64,000 bases of DNA from contig CAWFEX010000006.1 of NCBI GenBank assembly GCA_963814955.1, positions 186,001 to 250,000 on the forward strand, in the 5' to 3' direction. Positions 51,686 through 60,945 of this stretch are shown piece after piece. A program made the position numbers and the translations under genes. The stretch's first letter is position 1; the number at the start of each line of letters is the position of its first letter. This stretch comes from DATCJA01 sp963814955 (GTDB taxonomy: Bacteria; Acidobacteriota; Vicinamibacteria; Vicinamibacterales; UBA2999). The notes beneath the pieces were generated by a model, which had not been told where the DNA came from, ran no database searches, and worked only from the letters and a program-made list of their open reading frames with translations.

Positions 51686-52855
51686 TTATCGATGGCGCTC
51701 CAGATCCGGCATTGTCTCGACGGGATCCCGCGGCGCGGGATGCTGACGCCGCGCCGCAGTCGCTTCCCGCTTGAGCACAGCCACGAGCTCCTCGCGCTTG
51801 TGGACGAGCTCCTTGCGCGGCCGGCGGTTGTGCTCGGACCCTACGGCGTATTCGCAGAACAGTGGAAACGCAATCGTCGAATCACAATACGCAACGACCG
51901 TGTCTGGCAGAACGCCCGGATTCACCTTGCCCCAGCTCACCGCTTCAGCCGGCGTGGCGCCTGACAACCCTCCCCAGACCACCTGGTCGGTGGTGATCTG
52001 GATGAAATAGTCGTTGCCGCCTTTCGGGATGCCGTACACCTCCCACAGCGTGGGCTGTCCCTGGAGATAGAAGTTCTTCGGAGACCCTCCGCCAAGAATG
52101 ACGCAGCCGTTCTTCTTGCCCGCCAGGATGAACGCACACACCTCGTTCACGTCCTTGTTGGGATCGATCATCAGCGTGCTTTCGTTGAGCAGCTCATGAA
52201 AGGCGATGTTCATCCCGATGGAGCTGTCCCCGGGCGATGACGTGTAAATCGGAACGCCGCACGCCGCCGCCGCGGCCACCATCGAGTAATCCTGGCACCC
52301 GGGATGCCGTTCCAGCAGATCGCGCCCGAGCGCGTAATGCAGCTCCGCGGTGGAGACGGGCCCGTTTGCTCCCCATCGCACGAGAAAATCGCGAATGTAG
52401 GCGTCCGTCTCGAGCAGGACTGTCGCGGGAAACAGCACGTCGTAAATGCGAATGACGCCTTCCTCGTACAACTCGACGTCGTTCACGAACGGCGATCCCC
52501 GATGCAGCGTGAAATTCAATGCGTAATGCAGGTCGTGGTAGAGGTTCGCGCCCGTGCTGACGAGAAAGTCGACCAGGCCGCGCTCCATCAGCTCGACGAC
52601 ACACCCCCCGAGGCCGGCGGGAGTCATCGCCCCGGCGATCGTGAGCCCGACCATCGTCTCGTGCTCCGGCAGAAGCATCTTGTCGGTGAAGATTCGGCAC
52701 GCTTCGCCAAGCCGCGCGGCGTTGAAAGCCTGGAAGCCTTCCTCTACCAAGTGTCTGATGTCGGCGCTCCCACGCGGCCGGTAATAGCGGATTGGCTTGC
52801 CTGAGAGGTAGCTTGCGCGCTTTTTCTGTGAAGAGCCGGGAGCTCGGTGGGGCAC
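51686..52855 (-). CDS. Deoxyhypusine-synthase-like protein
   Basis: 389 residues. Strong family signs: GEACRIFTDKMLLPEHETMV, GLTIAGAMTPAGLGG, FLVSTGANLYHDLHYAL, YTSSPGDSSIGMNIA, ILGGGSPKNFYLQGQP, and the active-site lysine in AVSWGKVNPG (about residue 310), where the aminobutyl group is carried. Bacteria lack eIF5A, so the acceptor here is unknown; related bacterial enzymes include homospermidine synthase. GTG 52855 is the apparent start. Divergent from the sigma-54 activator. Confidence 0.82.
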   Translation of the reverse strand: MPHRAPGSSQKKRASYLSGKPIRYYRPRGSADIRHLVEEGFQAFNAARLGEACRIFTDKMLLPEHETMVGLTIAGAMTPAGLGGCVVELMERGLVDFLVSTGANLYHDLHYALNFTLHRGSPFVNDVELYEEGVIRIYDVLFPATVLLETDAYIRDFLVRWGANGPVSTAELHYALGRDLLERHPGCQDYSMVAAAAACGVPIYTSSPGDSSIGMNIAFHELLNESTLMIDPNKDVNEVCAFILAGKKNGCVILGGGSPKNFYLQGQPTLWEVYGIPKGGNDYFIQITTDQVVWGGLSGATPAEAVSWGKVNPGVLPDTVVAYCDSTIAFPLFCEYAVGSEHNRRPRKELVHKREELVAVLKREATAARRQHPAPRDPVETMPDLERHR

Positions 52856-52947
52856 AGGGTTAGCTTACCTTGACCCGCCGTTGGGGCGCTGTCGGCATGC
52901 TGCCTTGCAGCCGATAGATCAAACGGGCTTACCCCGCATTGATACCC

Positions 52948-54297
52948 ATGGACGAAGTTCTCGTCGCCGACCGCCGCACCGCTGTTGTCAGGCCGGATCC
53001 TCCGGCGGACGACGAATCACGATTTCGCATCCTCGTACAGTCGCCCCTCCGTGCGGGCCTGCTGCGATTCCTGAACGCCAGGTCTGAAGAAGATTTTGAA
53101 GTCGAGTCGCTGATGTCGACGTTTGGTCGCATGCGACTCGACATCGACAACTGCTTGAACGAGCTCGTCGCCGTTGGCCTGGTCCGGGTGGTCGACGGAC
53201 CGCCGGTTCGCTACGCCGCACATCGGCCGAGCCGACCCGCGCTGGCAGCAATGCTCGACGCGTTCCTGGAACGGCGCGCCGCAATCAGCGTCGAGGACCA
53301 GGCCCCGTCGGTCCAGCGGTTCCGCGAAATGATCGGACGCGACGAGAAGATGCTGATCGTGTTCGAGTGGATCCGAACGGCCGCGAAATCGGACATTTCG
53401 GTCCTGATTCTGGGGCCGACCGGCTCGGGCAAAGAAGTGGTCGCGAGAATGATCCACGAGCTGAGCCGGCGCGGCAGCGAGCGGTTCCAGGCGGTGAACT
53501 GCGCGGCGTTGCCCGACACGCTCTTCGAGTCGGAGCTCTTCGGATATGAGAAGGGCGCGTTTACAGGCGCCCACGAACGGAAACCCGGCCGGTTGGAGCT
53601 GGCGGACCGGGGAACGCTGTTTCTCGATGAAATCGGAGACCTCTCGCCCGTTGCTCAGGCCAAGCTCCTCCGTGCGCTCGAAGAGCGGCGATTCGAACGG
53701 CTCGGTGGACAAAAGTCGGTGCACGTCGATTTCAGACTGATCACAGCTACCAACAGGCCGATCGATCTGTTCGTCCGCGACGGCCGGTTCCGCGAGGATC
53801 TTTACTACCGGATCAACGCCTTCGCCATCCGCCTGCCGTCGCTGCGGGAACGCCAGGTCGACATCCCGGTGCTCGCCGGTCGATTCCTTGCGCGGTATTG
53901 CGCGACCAACGGACTTCCGCTCGACGCAAAGGCGTTCGCACCCGAGGCAATCACTCAGCTCCAGGCGTACTCATGGCCCGGCAACATTCGCGAACTGGAA
54001 AGCACGGTGTCGCGGGCGGCATTGTCGGCACCCGGCCGAGTTATCCGTGACACGGACGTCGAGTTTCTTCACGAGCATCCCTCCTCCGACACCAATGGCC
54101 CCCCGCGGTTGCCTACACTCCGCGATGCCGAGCGCGCTCACATTCAGCGGGCGCTGGAATCCACCGGATGGAACAAGAAGGAGGCGGCGCGAATTCTCGA
54201 AATCAGCCGCGGCACTCTCTATCGAAAAATTCTGGAATACGCCCTAGAGCCAGAGGTCAAGCCGGCAAAGTCCTCTCACTTCAATCAGGGTCTGTGA
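52948..54297 (+). CDS. Sigma-54-dependent transcriptional activator without receiver domain
   Basis: 449 residues. Residues about 25-100 look like a winged-helix domain (LRAGLLRFLNARSEEDFEVE, then DNCLNELVAVGLVRVVDG), not a receiver, GAF or PAS. The AAA+ core has Walker A GPTGSGKE (about 155), the sigma-54 loop GAFTGA (about 203), Walker B LFLDEIGDL and the arginine finger segment FREDLYYRINAF. The C-terminus is a Fis-type helix-turn-helix (KKEAARILEISRGTLYRK). The signal sensed and target genes are unknown. ATG 52948 is preferred to TTG 52939. Confidence 0.85.
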   Translation: MDEVLVADRRTAVVRPDPPADDESRFRILVQSPLRAGLLRFLNARSEEDFEVESLMSTFGRMRLDIDNCLNELVAVGLVRVVDGPPVRYAAHRPSRPALAAMLDAFLERRAAISVEDQAPSVQRFREMIGRDEKMLIVFEWIRTAAKSDISVLILGPTGSGKEVVARMIHELSRRGSERFQAVNCAALPDTLFESELFGYEKGAFTGAHERKPGRLELADRGTLFLDEIGDLSPVAQAKLLRALEERRFERLGGQKSVHVDFRLITATNRPIDLFVRDGRFREDLYYRINAFAIRLPSLRERQVDIPVLAGRFLARYCATNGLPLDAKAFAPEAITQLQAYSWPGNIRELESTVSRAALSAPGRVIRDTDVEFLHEHPSSDTNGPPRLPTLRDAERAHIQRALESTGWNKKEAARILEISRGTLYRKILEYALEPEVKPAKSSHFNQGL

Positions 54298-54736
54298 CGG
54301 TTCTGCAACAGGAATCGTGTCTGGCTGTGCATTTTCTGGACACGCGTTGCACGCCGTTGCACCTCGCTCTTCTGCTCAATGAGCCCGTTGCTTGCCTGTA
54401 ACTACCTGAACACAGACGTGTTCGGGCAATGACCCACGAAGCTGCGATAACCGCGGCAGTATTTTTGCCCCTTTGCCCACGGCTTCCATTTGCATGCGCG
54501 GCCGCTTCGTGCACGAGCAATCGCCCGAAGCAGCGAACGTCGTCACGACTGTCGCGGTCATTCGTCGAATGGACAGCGAGGCGAAGGCGGCATCGAAACG
54601 AAGCAACACGGCGACACGACACATCTGATGAAGTTGTGCAGTTGAGAAGGGGAGGTTATGAGAACTCGCGTTACCATCATCTGGCTGCCGGATTTCTCGA
54701 GGTAGCAACAATCAAGCCCTCACGATAGGTCTGTGA
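54298..54736. other. 439-base gap between regulator and c-di-GMP gene
   Basis: No conserved coding sequence is apparent apart from a 15-codon frame at its 3' end (listed separately). There is no hairpin element of the families found elsewhere here. A sigma-54-like TGG...TTGCA string near 54340-54355 has spacing one base too short. The gap probably holds the promoter of the HD-GYP gene. Confidence 0.4.
54658..54705 (+). CDS. Possible 15-codon leader peptide
   Basis: ATG 54658 stands behind a very strong ribosome binding site (AGGGGAGG) and is followed by 14 more sense codons and TAG (MRTRVTIIWLPDFSR). It ends 31 bases before the HD-GYP gene, whose own start has a weaker site. It may be a translated leader, or an accident. 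Confidence 0.25.
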   Translation: MRTRVTIIWLPDFSR

Positions 54737-56635
54737 ATGAACCAAGGGTCGGTCGCTGTTCGCATGTACGCGGGCGGCGCAATTGCCGCCGCGTGCGCGG
54801 CGGTCGCGGCATCCACTCTGTCTGCGTCTCCCGCCTGGCTTGCTTTCCCGGCGGCTGCCGCCATCTATCTTGCCTATCGCGCGTGCCGCGCCGGCATCGA
54901 ACAGGAGCGCGGCCGAGCGCAGCAAATTTCGGAGCTTCACCTTGCGACGATCGAGGCGCTCGCTCTGGCCATCGACGCCAAGGATCAGACGGAGCCCAAC
55001 CACATTCAACGCGTCCAGGGTTACGCCACCGGTCTCGCACGAGCCCTTGGGATGCCGGAAACCGAGGTGCAGGCGGTCAAGACCGCGGCCCTGCTGCACG
55101 ACATCGGCAAGCTCGCAATTCCAGATCACATTCTCGCGAAGCCCGGTCCGCTGACGCCTGAGGAGTTTCAGAAGGTCCGCGTCCATCCGGAGGTCGGTGC
55201 GGCGATTCTCAACTCTGTGCCTTTTCCGTCGCCGGTTTCACCGCTCATCCTGAGCCATCACGAGCGATGGGACGGTCGTGGATATCCCGCGGGTCTGAAG
55301 GAAGACGAGATTCCACTTGGCGCCCGCGTCGTCGGAGTCGTTGAGTACTTCGACGCTCTCACCTCGGATCGTCCCTACCACAAGGCCATCAGCCAGGACG
55401 CAGCTCTCGCGCTTCTGCAGCAGGAAGCAGGCAAGGCGCTGGATCCACGCGTCGTGGAAGTGTTCCTCGACATCCAGCCGAAGCTTGCGGCCTCGTTCAC
55501 GTCCTCGGCCTCACCGGTTACCAGAACGACACCGCGATTGCAGACGGGCGAGGGCTTGAGAACGATTGCCGCGTCGGGCGATCGCGCGCGCGCCTCTGTG
55601 TTCGACGACATTGCCGACGCCAACCGCGAGATCTACGGCCTCTATCAAATCGCGCAAACCATGGGGACGACGCTCGCCATCGCCGACACGATGGCGCTCG
55701 TGTCGTCGAAGCTGTCACATGTCGTTCCCTTCTCTGCCTGCGCGCTGTTTCTGTATTCCGAGCGAACCGAACACCTGCTGTGCCGGTTTGCCACGGGAAC
55801 CGACTCTGAACTGATTCAGCAGCTCACGTTGCGAAGCGGTCAGGGGCTGACCGGATGGGTCGCCCGGAATCGACGGCCGCTCATCAATGCCCGCCCCAGG
55901 GCCGACCTCGAGGCGATGGGCTCGAATGCACCGACGGTTTTGCAGTCAGCGCTTGTCTGTCCGCTGCTTTCCGGCGAGCGGCTCATCGGTACGCTCGCCG
56001 TGTACCACACAAGCGCGGGTTATTACTCTGAGGCACACGCCCGGCTCCTGGAACGCGTCTGCGAGCAGGCGGCAGCGGTCATTCACAATGCGATCGTGTT
56101 CGAACAGACACAGGAAGAGTCGCTCACCGACGCTCTCACCAGTCTGCCCAACACGCGTTGGTTGTTGCAGCAGTTGACCCGTGAGCTTGCACGCGCGGAA
56201 CGTCTGAAGACCTCGTTGTCGCTCGTGCTCATGGATCTGGACGGCTTCAAGAACATCAACGACACGTACGGGCATCGAGTAGGTGATTGGGCGTTGCGGG
56301 AAGTTGCGCGGGTGCTGCGCGAGACGATTCGCAACTACGACACCTGCGTGAGGTACGGAGGCGACGAATTCATCGTCGTGCTCTCGGGCTGCGGCCACGA
56401 CGAGGCCGAGACAAAGCGCGTAGAACTGCAGAATGCCATCCGCCGTGTCGTCCTCGAAGTGGAGGCCGGTCGGTTGTTGCCGCTCTCCATCAGTGCCGGA
56501 ATGGCGGTCTATCCAGAGGACGGCGACACCTACGAGGCGCTGCTGGCCAAAGCCGATCGTCGGATGTACGTGGACAAGAACAGCCGGAAGAACGAAGGCC
56601 AGCGCGGCATCGAGCCGAACGCTCGGGCCGTTTAG
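54737..56635 (+). CDS. HD-GYP / GAF / GGDEF c-di-GMP signalling protein
   Basis: 632 residues. Two N-terminal membrane helices; HD-GYP phosphodiesterase (HDIGKL at 121, HHERWDGRGYP ending at 184); a GAF domain (about 295-460, GQGLTGWVARNRRPL); and a GGDEF cyclase domain with intact active site (RYGGDEF, about 540) and inhibitory site RxxD (RNYD) five residues before it. Both opposing activities look intact, so the protein could switch between making and degrading c-di-GMP under GAF control. It follows the sigma-54 activator. Confidence 0.92.
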   Translation: MNQGSVAVRMYAGGAIAAACAAVAASTLSASPAWLAFPAAAAIYLAYRACRAGIEQERGRAQQISELHLATIEALALAIDAKDQTEPNHIQRVQGYATGLARALGMPETEVQAVKTAALLHDIGKLAIPDHILAKPGPLTPEEFQKVRVHPEVGAAILNSVPFPSPVSPLILSHHERWDGRGYPAGLKEDEIPLGARVVGVVEYFDALTSDRPYHKAISQDAALALLQQEAGKALDPRVVEVFLDIQPKLAASFTSSASPVTRTTPRLQTGEGLRTIAASGDRARASVFDDIADANREIYGLYQIAQTMGTTLAIADTMALVSSKLSHVVPFSACALFLYSERTEHLLCRFATGTDSELIQQLTLRSGQGLTGWVARNRRPLINARPRADLEAMGSNAPTVLQSALVCPLLSGERLIGTLAVYHTSAGYYSEAHARLLERVCEQAAAVIHNAIVFEQTQEESLTDALTSLPNTRWLLQQLTRELARAERLKTSLSLVLMDLDGFKNINDTYGHRVGDWALREVARVLRETIRNYDTCVRYGGDEFIVVLSGCGHDEAETKRVELQNAIRRVVLEVEAGRLLPLSISAGMAVYPEDGDTYEALLAKADRRMYVDKNSRKNEGQRGIEPNARAV

Positions 56636-56650
56636 CCCGCTCGCCCGCCG

Positions 56651-57995
56651 CTAGTTCTTCTTCGTGTCCGATTGAAGAAGGCGGGGCAGCTCGGCGTCCG
56701 CGCCCTCTTGAAGCAGACCCTGCTTCATGTAAGTCAACAGTTTGTCGCGCGTGTCGATGATGTCGAGGTTGCGCATCGTGAGCTGCCCGATCCGGTCGCG
56801 CGGCGTGAACATCGACTCTCCTTTTTCCATCGTCAAACGCTCGGGCTTGTACGTGAGGTTCGGGCTTCGGGTGTCCAGAATCGAGTAGTCGTTGCCACGC
56901 CTGAGCTCGACCACGACGTCGCCGGTAATGGCGCTCGCGACGAACTTCTGAGACGCCGCGCGCAGCATCATCGCCTGTGAATCGAACCAGCGGCCCTGGT
57001 ACAACAGCCGGCCGAGACGACGTCCACTGTCGCGATACTGTTCGATGGTGTCCTCGTTGTGAATTCCCGTGACCAGCCGCTCGTAGCCGATGAAGAGCAG
57101 CGCAAGGCCGGGCGCTTCATAAATGCCGCGGCTCTTCGCCTCGATGATGCGGTTTTCAATCTGGTCGCTCATGCCGAGGCCATGTCGGCCGCCAATCCTG
57201 TTGGCCTCGAGCATCAACTGAATCGGATCGCTGAACGTCATGCCCTTCAGCGCCACGGGATGGCCCTCCTCGAAGCGGATCGACACCTCTTCCGCGCCGA
57301 TGCTCTCGTCGGCCCGCCAGAACGGGACCCCCATGATTGGCTCCACGATTCTGATGCCCGTGTCGAGCCGTTCGAGATCCTTCGCTTCGTGTGTCGCGCC
57401 AAGAATGTTTGAATCGGTCGAGTAGGCCTTCTCCGCACTCATCTTGTACGGCAGGCCTGCACGACGCATGTACTCCGACATTTCTGCGCGACCGCCAAGC
57501 TCGTCGATGAACGCACTATCGAGCCAGGGCTTGTATATGCGGAGATTGGGGTTGGCGAGGAGACCGTACCGGTAGAACCGCTCGATGTCGTTGCCCTTGA
57601 ACGTACTCCCGTCGCCCCAGATGTTGACGTCGTCCTCTTTCATCGTCACGACGAGCATCGTCCCGGTGACGGCGCGCCCGATTGGCGTGGTATTGAAATA
57701 GGGAACTCCCGCAGTAGAGATATGAAATGCGCCGCATTGCAGCGCCGCGATCCCCTCGGCGACAAGTAAGGCGCGGCAATCGATGAGCCGAGCCTTCTCG
57801 GCGCCGGTACTGCATCGCGCGGCGCGGAATCTCATCGTAGTTCGGTTCGTCGGGCTGCCCAAGATTGGCAGTGTAGGAGTACGGGATCGCGCCCTTGCTT
57901 CGCATCCAGTGCAGCGCCGCGCTGGTGTCGAGTCCTCCCGAAAATGCGATGCCGACCTTCTGCCCGACAGGAACGCTCTCAAGAATGTTGCCCAT
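56651..57995 (-). pseudogene. argG: Argininosuccinate synthase (E. coli type), interrupted by one extra base
   Basis: The N-terminal part (ATG 57995, GGAG upstream) has the ATP PP-loop IAFSGGLDTSAA and TANLGQPDE. The rest, in the next frame, has CGAFHISTAGVPYFNTTPIG, NIWGDGSTFKGNDIERFYRY and GIYEAPGLALL. One extra C or G near 57806 (TACCGGCGCC instead of TACGGCGCC on the minus strand) accounts for the break; without it the length is 447 residues, the same as E. coli ArgG. The enzyme joins citrulline and aspartate. All active-site motifs are intact apart from the frame. Confidence 0.88.
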
Positions 57996-58061
57996 CAATT
58001 CTCCGGCCATCATCATACGGGTTCCCGTCCGTGATCGTCGCGCAGCGTTAGACTGCGAGTA

Positions 58062-58790
58062 GTGCCACTGGTCACAGCTTCGATCGTCGATCTCGTGGCA
58101 GCGACGCCGCGGTCGCGACTGCTCGCGTTAGACCTTCAGGGGCAGTCACTCCCGTTCGAGCCGGGTCAGGCGGTGATGGCTGGGGCGCACGGGCAAGGCG
58201 AGCGACGTCCGTACTCAATAGCCTGTTCGCCGGAACGCGCAGAGGAGACAGGACATCTCGAGCTGCTGGTGTCGATGGAGCCTGACGGTTCCCTTGGAAC
58301 CAATTTCGGGCCGGCCGTTCGTGGAATGGCCGTGGACATCGACGGCCCGAGCGGCAGCTTCACGCTGCCCGCGAGTGCGCCGGATGCCCGGGTGCTTTTC
58401 GTCGCCGGCGGCGCAGGCATCGCCCCGTTGCGCGCGATGCTCGATCACCTGTTGCGGATGAGACCCGCACATCGCGTGGCGCTGCTATACAGTGCACGCC
58501 GCGCCGATGAATTCGCCTTCATCGACGAACTTCGCGCACATTCCGACGCCGGTTTACTCGAACTGCATCAGACTGTGACTCGAGACGAGAGCGCGAGCTG
58601 GACGGGGCGGCGAGGCCGCATCAGTCCGGCCCACTTCGGGGCGCTTCTGCACGAACCGATGACGACGCTCTGTTTCGTGTGTGGTCCCGAGATGTTCGTG
58701 GACGAATCGGTCGCCACGCTCAGAACCCTTGGGGTGCCGGATTCACAGATCCGGACGGAAAGCGGAGGGCGAGGGCAGGTGCAAGCGTAA
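58062..58790 (+). CDS. Ferredoxin-NADP-reductase-like FAD/NAD oxidoreductase
   Basis: A 242-residue flavoprotein module: FAD motif RRPYSIACSPE (about residue 49), the Gly-rich nucleotide segment LFVAGGAGIAPLRAML (about residue 110), LLYSARRADEFAF and the C-terminal CGPEMFVDE. There is no attached ferredoxin domain. The electron partner is unknown. GTG 58062 is the start; divergent from argG with a 66-base gap. Confidence 0.8.
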   Translation: MPLVTASIVDLVAATPRSRLLALDLQGQSLPFEPGQAVMAGAHGQGERRPYSIACSPERAEETGHLELLVSMEPDGSLGTNFGPAVRGMAVDIDGPSGSFTLPASAPDARVLFVAGGAGIAPLRAMLDHLLRMRPAHRVALLYSARRADEFAFIDELRAHSDAGLLELHQTVTRDESASWTGRRGRISPAHFGALLHEPMTTLCFVCGPEMFVDESVATLRTLGVPDSQIRTESGGRGQVQA

Positions 58791-58872
58791 AGTAGAAAGT
58801 GGAAAGTAAGTGCCAAGTAGCTGCACCGTCTTGCCTACTTACTTTCTACTTTGCACTTTGAACTTTGAACTT
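58788..58872. repeat. Hairpin repeat element, AAAGTAGAAAGT family
   Basis: Left arm of tandem AAAGTAG/AAAGTAAGT words (58789-58820) and complementary right arm (ACTTACTTTCTACTTT, 58839-58854, then CACTTTGAACTTTGAACTT). It starts at the reductase stop codon and ends at the BON-protein stop codon. Confidence 0.75.
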
Positions 58873-59185
58873 AAGGATTGCCCTCCGGTATCACCTGCAG
58901 CGCATCCTTCACCTCGACAACACCATTGATGCCGCGGGCGAGCGTCAGTGCCTGAGTGCGCTCCGTCTGGCTTTTGACGCGGCCCGACAGAGTGACGACA
59001 CCCTTGAATGTATCGACGTCGATCCGGAGCCCGCCGACCGCCGGATCGTTCAACATTGCCGTTTTCACCCGCGTGGTAATCGTGGTGTCGTCGATCGCCT
59101 CGCCAACGGTCTTGCCGCAAGCACCCGTCAGGAGCGTGAGCGCGAGGGCAAAGACGACGCCCTTCCAGTGGATCATGTTTCCCAT
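58871..59185 (-). CDS. BON-domain lipoprotein
   Basis: 104 residues with a lipobox (LLTGAC, about residue 20). One BON domain follows: DDTTITTRVKTAMLNDPAV, VDVDTFKGVVTLSGRV-type strand and LARGINGVVEVKDAL. BON domains bind membranes and are found in envelope-stress proteins such as OsmY. ATG 59185 sits four bases after GGAGG. The stop codon lies at the edge of the repeat element. Confidence 0.82.
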   Translation of the reverse strand: MGNMIHWKGVVFALALTLLTGACGKTVGEAIDDTTITTRVKTAMLNDPAVGGLRIDVDTFKGVVTLSGRVKSQTERTQALTLARGINGVVEVKDALQVIPEGNP

Positions 59186-59237
59186 GCTGCCTCCGCAATA
59201 AGGGCTGATTGCCAGCCCCTGCGTGGAAGGTAGCAAC

Positions 59238-60050
59238 CTACATGCCTGTTATGTGGAATCCTGAATCCACCATGAGAACCTCGCCGGTAATCGCTCTTCC
59301 CCCGTCGCTCAGCAGGAAAGCTGCTGCCTCACCGACCTCGGCCGCTTCGACATTCCGCCGAAGAGGCGCGCGCTCGCGGTAGATGTTGAGGATGTTCGAA
59401 AACCCGCCGATCCCTACGGCGGCCAGCGTCTTGATGGGACCTGCAGAAATCGCGTTCACCCGAATGTTCCTGGGGCCGAGATCGGCGGCGAGGTAGCGGA
59501 CTGACGCCTCCAGCGCAGCCTTCGCAACGCCCATCACGTTGTAGTTCGGAAATACTCGATGGCTCCCCAGATACGTCAGCGTCAAGATAGCCCCACCCCC
59601 GCGTTTCTCCATCAGGGGCGCTGCCGCTCTGGCGAGAGCAATGAGCGAATACGCCGAAATATCAAGCGCGATCCTGAAGCCTTCACGCGTCGTGTTTGCG
59701 AATGCCGTCGTCAGCTCTTCACGAGGCGCGAACGCGGCGCAGTGGACCACGAAGTCGAGGCCGCCGAATTCCTGCTCGACTTTCGCAAACACCGACGCGA
59801 TGTCAGCGTCCGACGCGACATCACAAGGAAGGACAAGCGGGGTGTTTGAAAGACCCTGGGACAGTTCGTGGACGTTTTCCTCGAAGCGGCCCTGGTAGGT
59901 AAGGGCAAGCCGCGCACCGCGACCGGCCGTCGCCTGGGCAATGGCCCACGCGATTGAGCGTTTGTTCGCCACTCCGACGACGAGACCACACTTGCCCGAG
60001 AAATCCGACACGCTATCGGCCGCGCTTACGTCCGCCTCGTCCGCCGCCAT
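59238..60050 (-). CDS. fabI: Enoyl-[acyl-carrier-protein] reductase (NADH)
   Basis: A 270-residue SDR enzyme completing each fatty-acid elongation cycle. FabI signs: LVVGVANKRSIAWAIAQ (cofactor site), VHCAAFAPREEL, and the FabI-type catalytic triad YNVMGVAKAAL (Tyr, then Lys after six residues), followed by NAISAGPIKTLAAVGI. The ATG at 60050 gives the correct length; it lies inside the 3' end of the upstream gene (38-base overlap). Confidence 0.92.
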   Translation of the reverse strand: MAADEADVSAADSVSDFSGKCGLVVGVANKRSIAWAIAQATAGRGARLALTYQGRFEENVHELSQGLSNTPLVLPCDVASDADIASVFAKVEQEFGGLDFVVHCAAFAPREELTTAFANTTREGFRIALDISAYSLIALARAAAPLMEKRGGGAILTLTYLGSHRVFPNYNVMGVAKAALEASVRYLAADLGPRNIRVNAISAGPIKTLAAVGIGGFSNILNIYRERAPLRRNVEAAEVGEAAAFLLSDGGRAITGEVLMVDSGFHITGM

Positions 60051-60723
60051 TGCCCGGACGGTTGCCGCGAGGCGCCCCTTGAGGACCGGAACGATTGCCC
60101 ATCGGTCGATTACCGTGTCCCGAACCGCCCGCATGACGCGGCCCCTGGCCAGAGCCATGTCGTGGCCCACCGAAACGCGATGGTGAACCGCCCTGCGGGC
60201 GCATTGAGCGCGGATGCCGACCCCGCTTGCCACCCGGACCACGCATGCCGGGCTGCCGGATGGTGAACTCCGGGTCTTTCCGTTCCGGCGCCTGACCGTC
60301 GGGACGCGGCAGCGTGGCGCGAATGAGGCGGCGGTGAACCGGACCCTCGTCGTCGGTGGGATCGGCAGTGTTTGTTTCGTTTGTTTCCGCGGGCTCTTCC
60401 TCAACAGGCAGGGGTAGTGGTGCGGGGTCGAACGTTTCTTCCGGCTCTGACGCGGCGACCGCTATGTCCTCGGACACGATGCTCTCTTCCTCGACAGGGC
60501 GCAGGCGGCCGGCGCCTTCGGCTTCACCCCCGGCATTGGCCTTCTTGCGCCGTTGTGGCGGTATCCTCGCCTGTTTGTATTCATGGTCGGCGTCGCACGT
60601 CGTGCACCGGGTCTGCTTCACCTCGTCGTCAATCATCGCTACGACGGCGTGATTGGTGATGCGGCGCTCACGCGGGCAGTAGTCGTCGAGAATGTCACCG
60701 AGCCGAAGCCGGCGTTGCTGCAT
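60013..60723 (-). CDS. Zinc-ribbon protein with acidic linker and RG/GR-rich tail
   Basis: 236 residues. The N-terminus (RLGDILDDYCPRERRITNHA, then TRCTTCDADHEYK) has three or four cysteines in a zinc-ribbon arrangement. Residues about 70-130 are acidic and Pro/Glu-rich. The last 80 or so are Gly/Arg/Pro/Asn low complexity (GNRPGNGGGRGGRKRGR), resembling RNA-binding RGG tails. I do not know a named family. It overlaps fabI and may be co-transcribed with it. The 222-base gap upstream shows only a weak TACACT box and a GTAGGCAG-like fragment. Confidence 0.65.
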   Translation of the reverse strand: MQQRRLRLGDILDDYCPRERRITNHAVVAMIDDEVKQTRCTTCDADHEYKQARIPPQRRKKANAGGEAEGAGRLRPVEEESIVSEDIAVAASEPEETFDPAPLPLPVEEEPAETNETNTADPTDDEGPVHRRLIRATLPRPDGQAPERKDPEFTIRQPGMRGPGGKRGRHPRSMRPQGGSPSRFGGPRHGSGQGPRHAGGSGHGNRPMGNRSGPQGAPRGNRPGNGGGRGGRKRGR

Positions 60724-60945
60724 TAGTGGTACGTCCTCCCAAAACAGGACCAGCCGATCCGCTGTCGCGGCCGAGACATCGCGTTTGGCGGCCTGTTGTA
60801 CCCAGTACGCCCGTAGTTGAGACGGTCCACGAAAATCCCCCGGAGCCGTGCCTTTCAGGTGGGATATGAAAAAGGGCGAAGGTTTCCAGAGTGTAGCAAA
60901 ACCTCCTCCCGCTGCCTACTGTCCGTCGGGCGCGAGGGATTACCC

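Noticed and set aside
54336..54356. Sigma-54 promoter-like TGG...TTGCA before the HD-GYP gene
   Set aside because: The spacing between the GG and GC elements is 9 instead of 10 bases.
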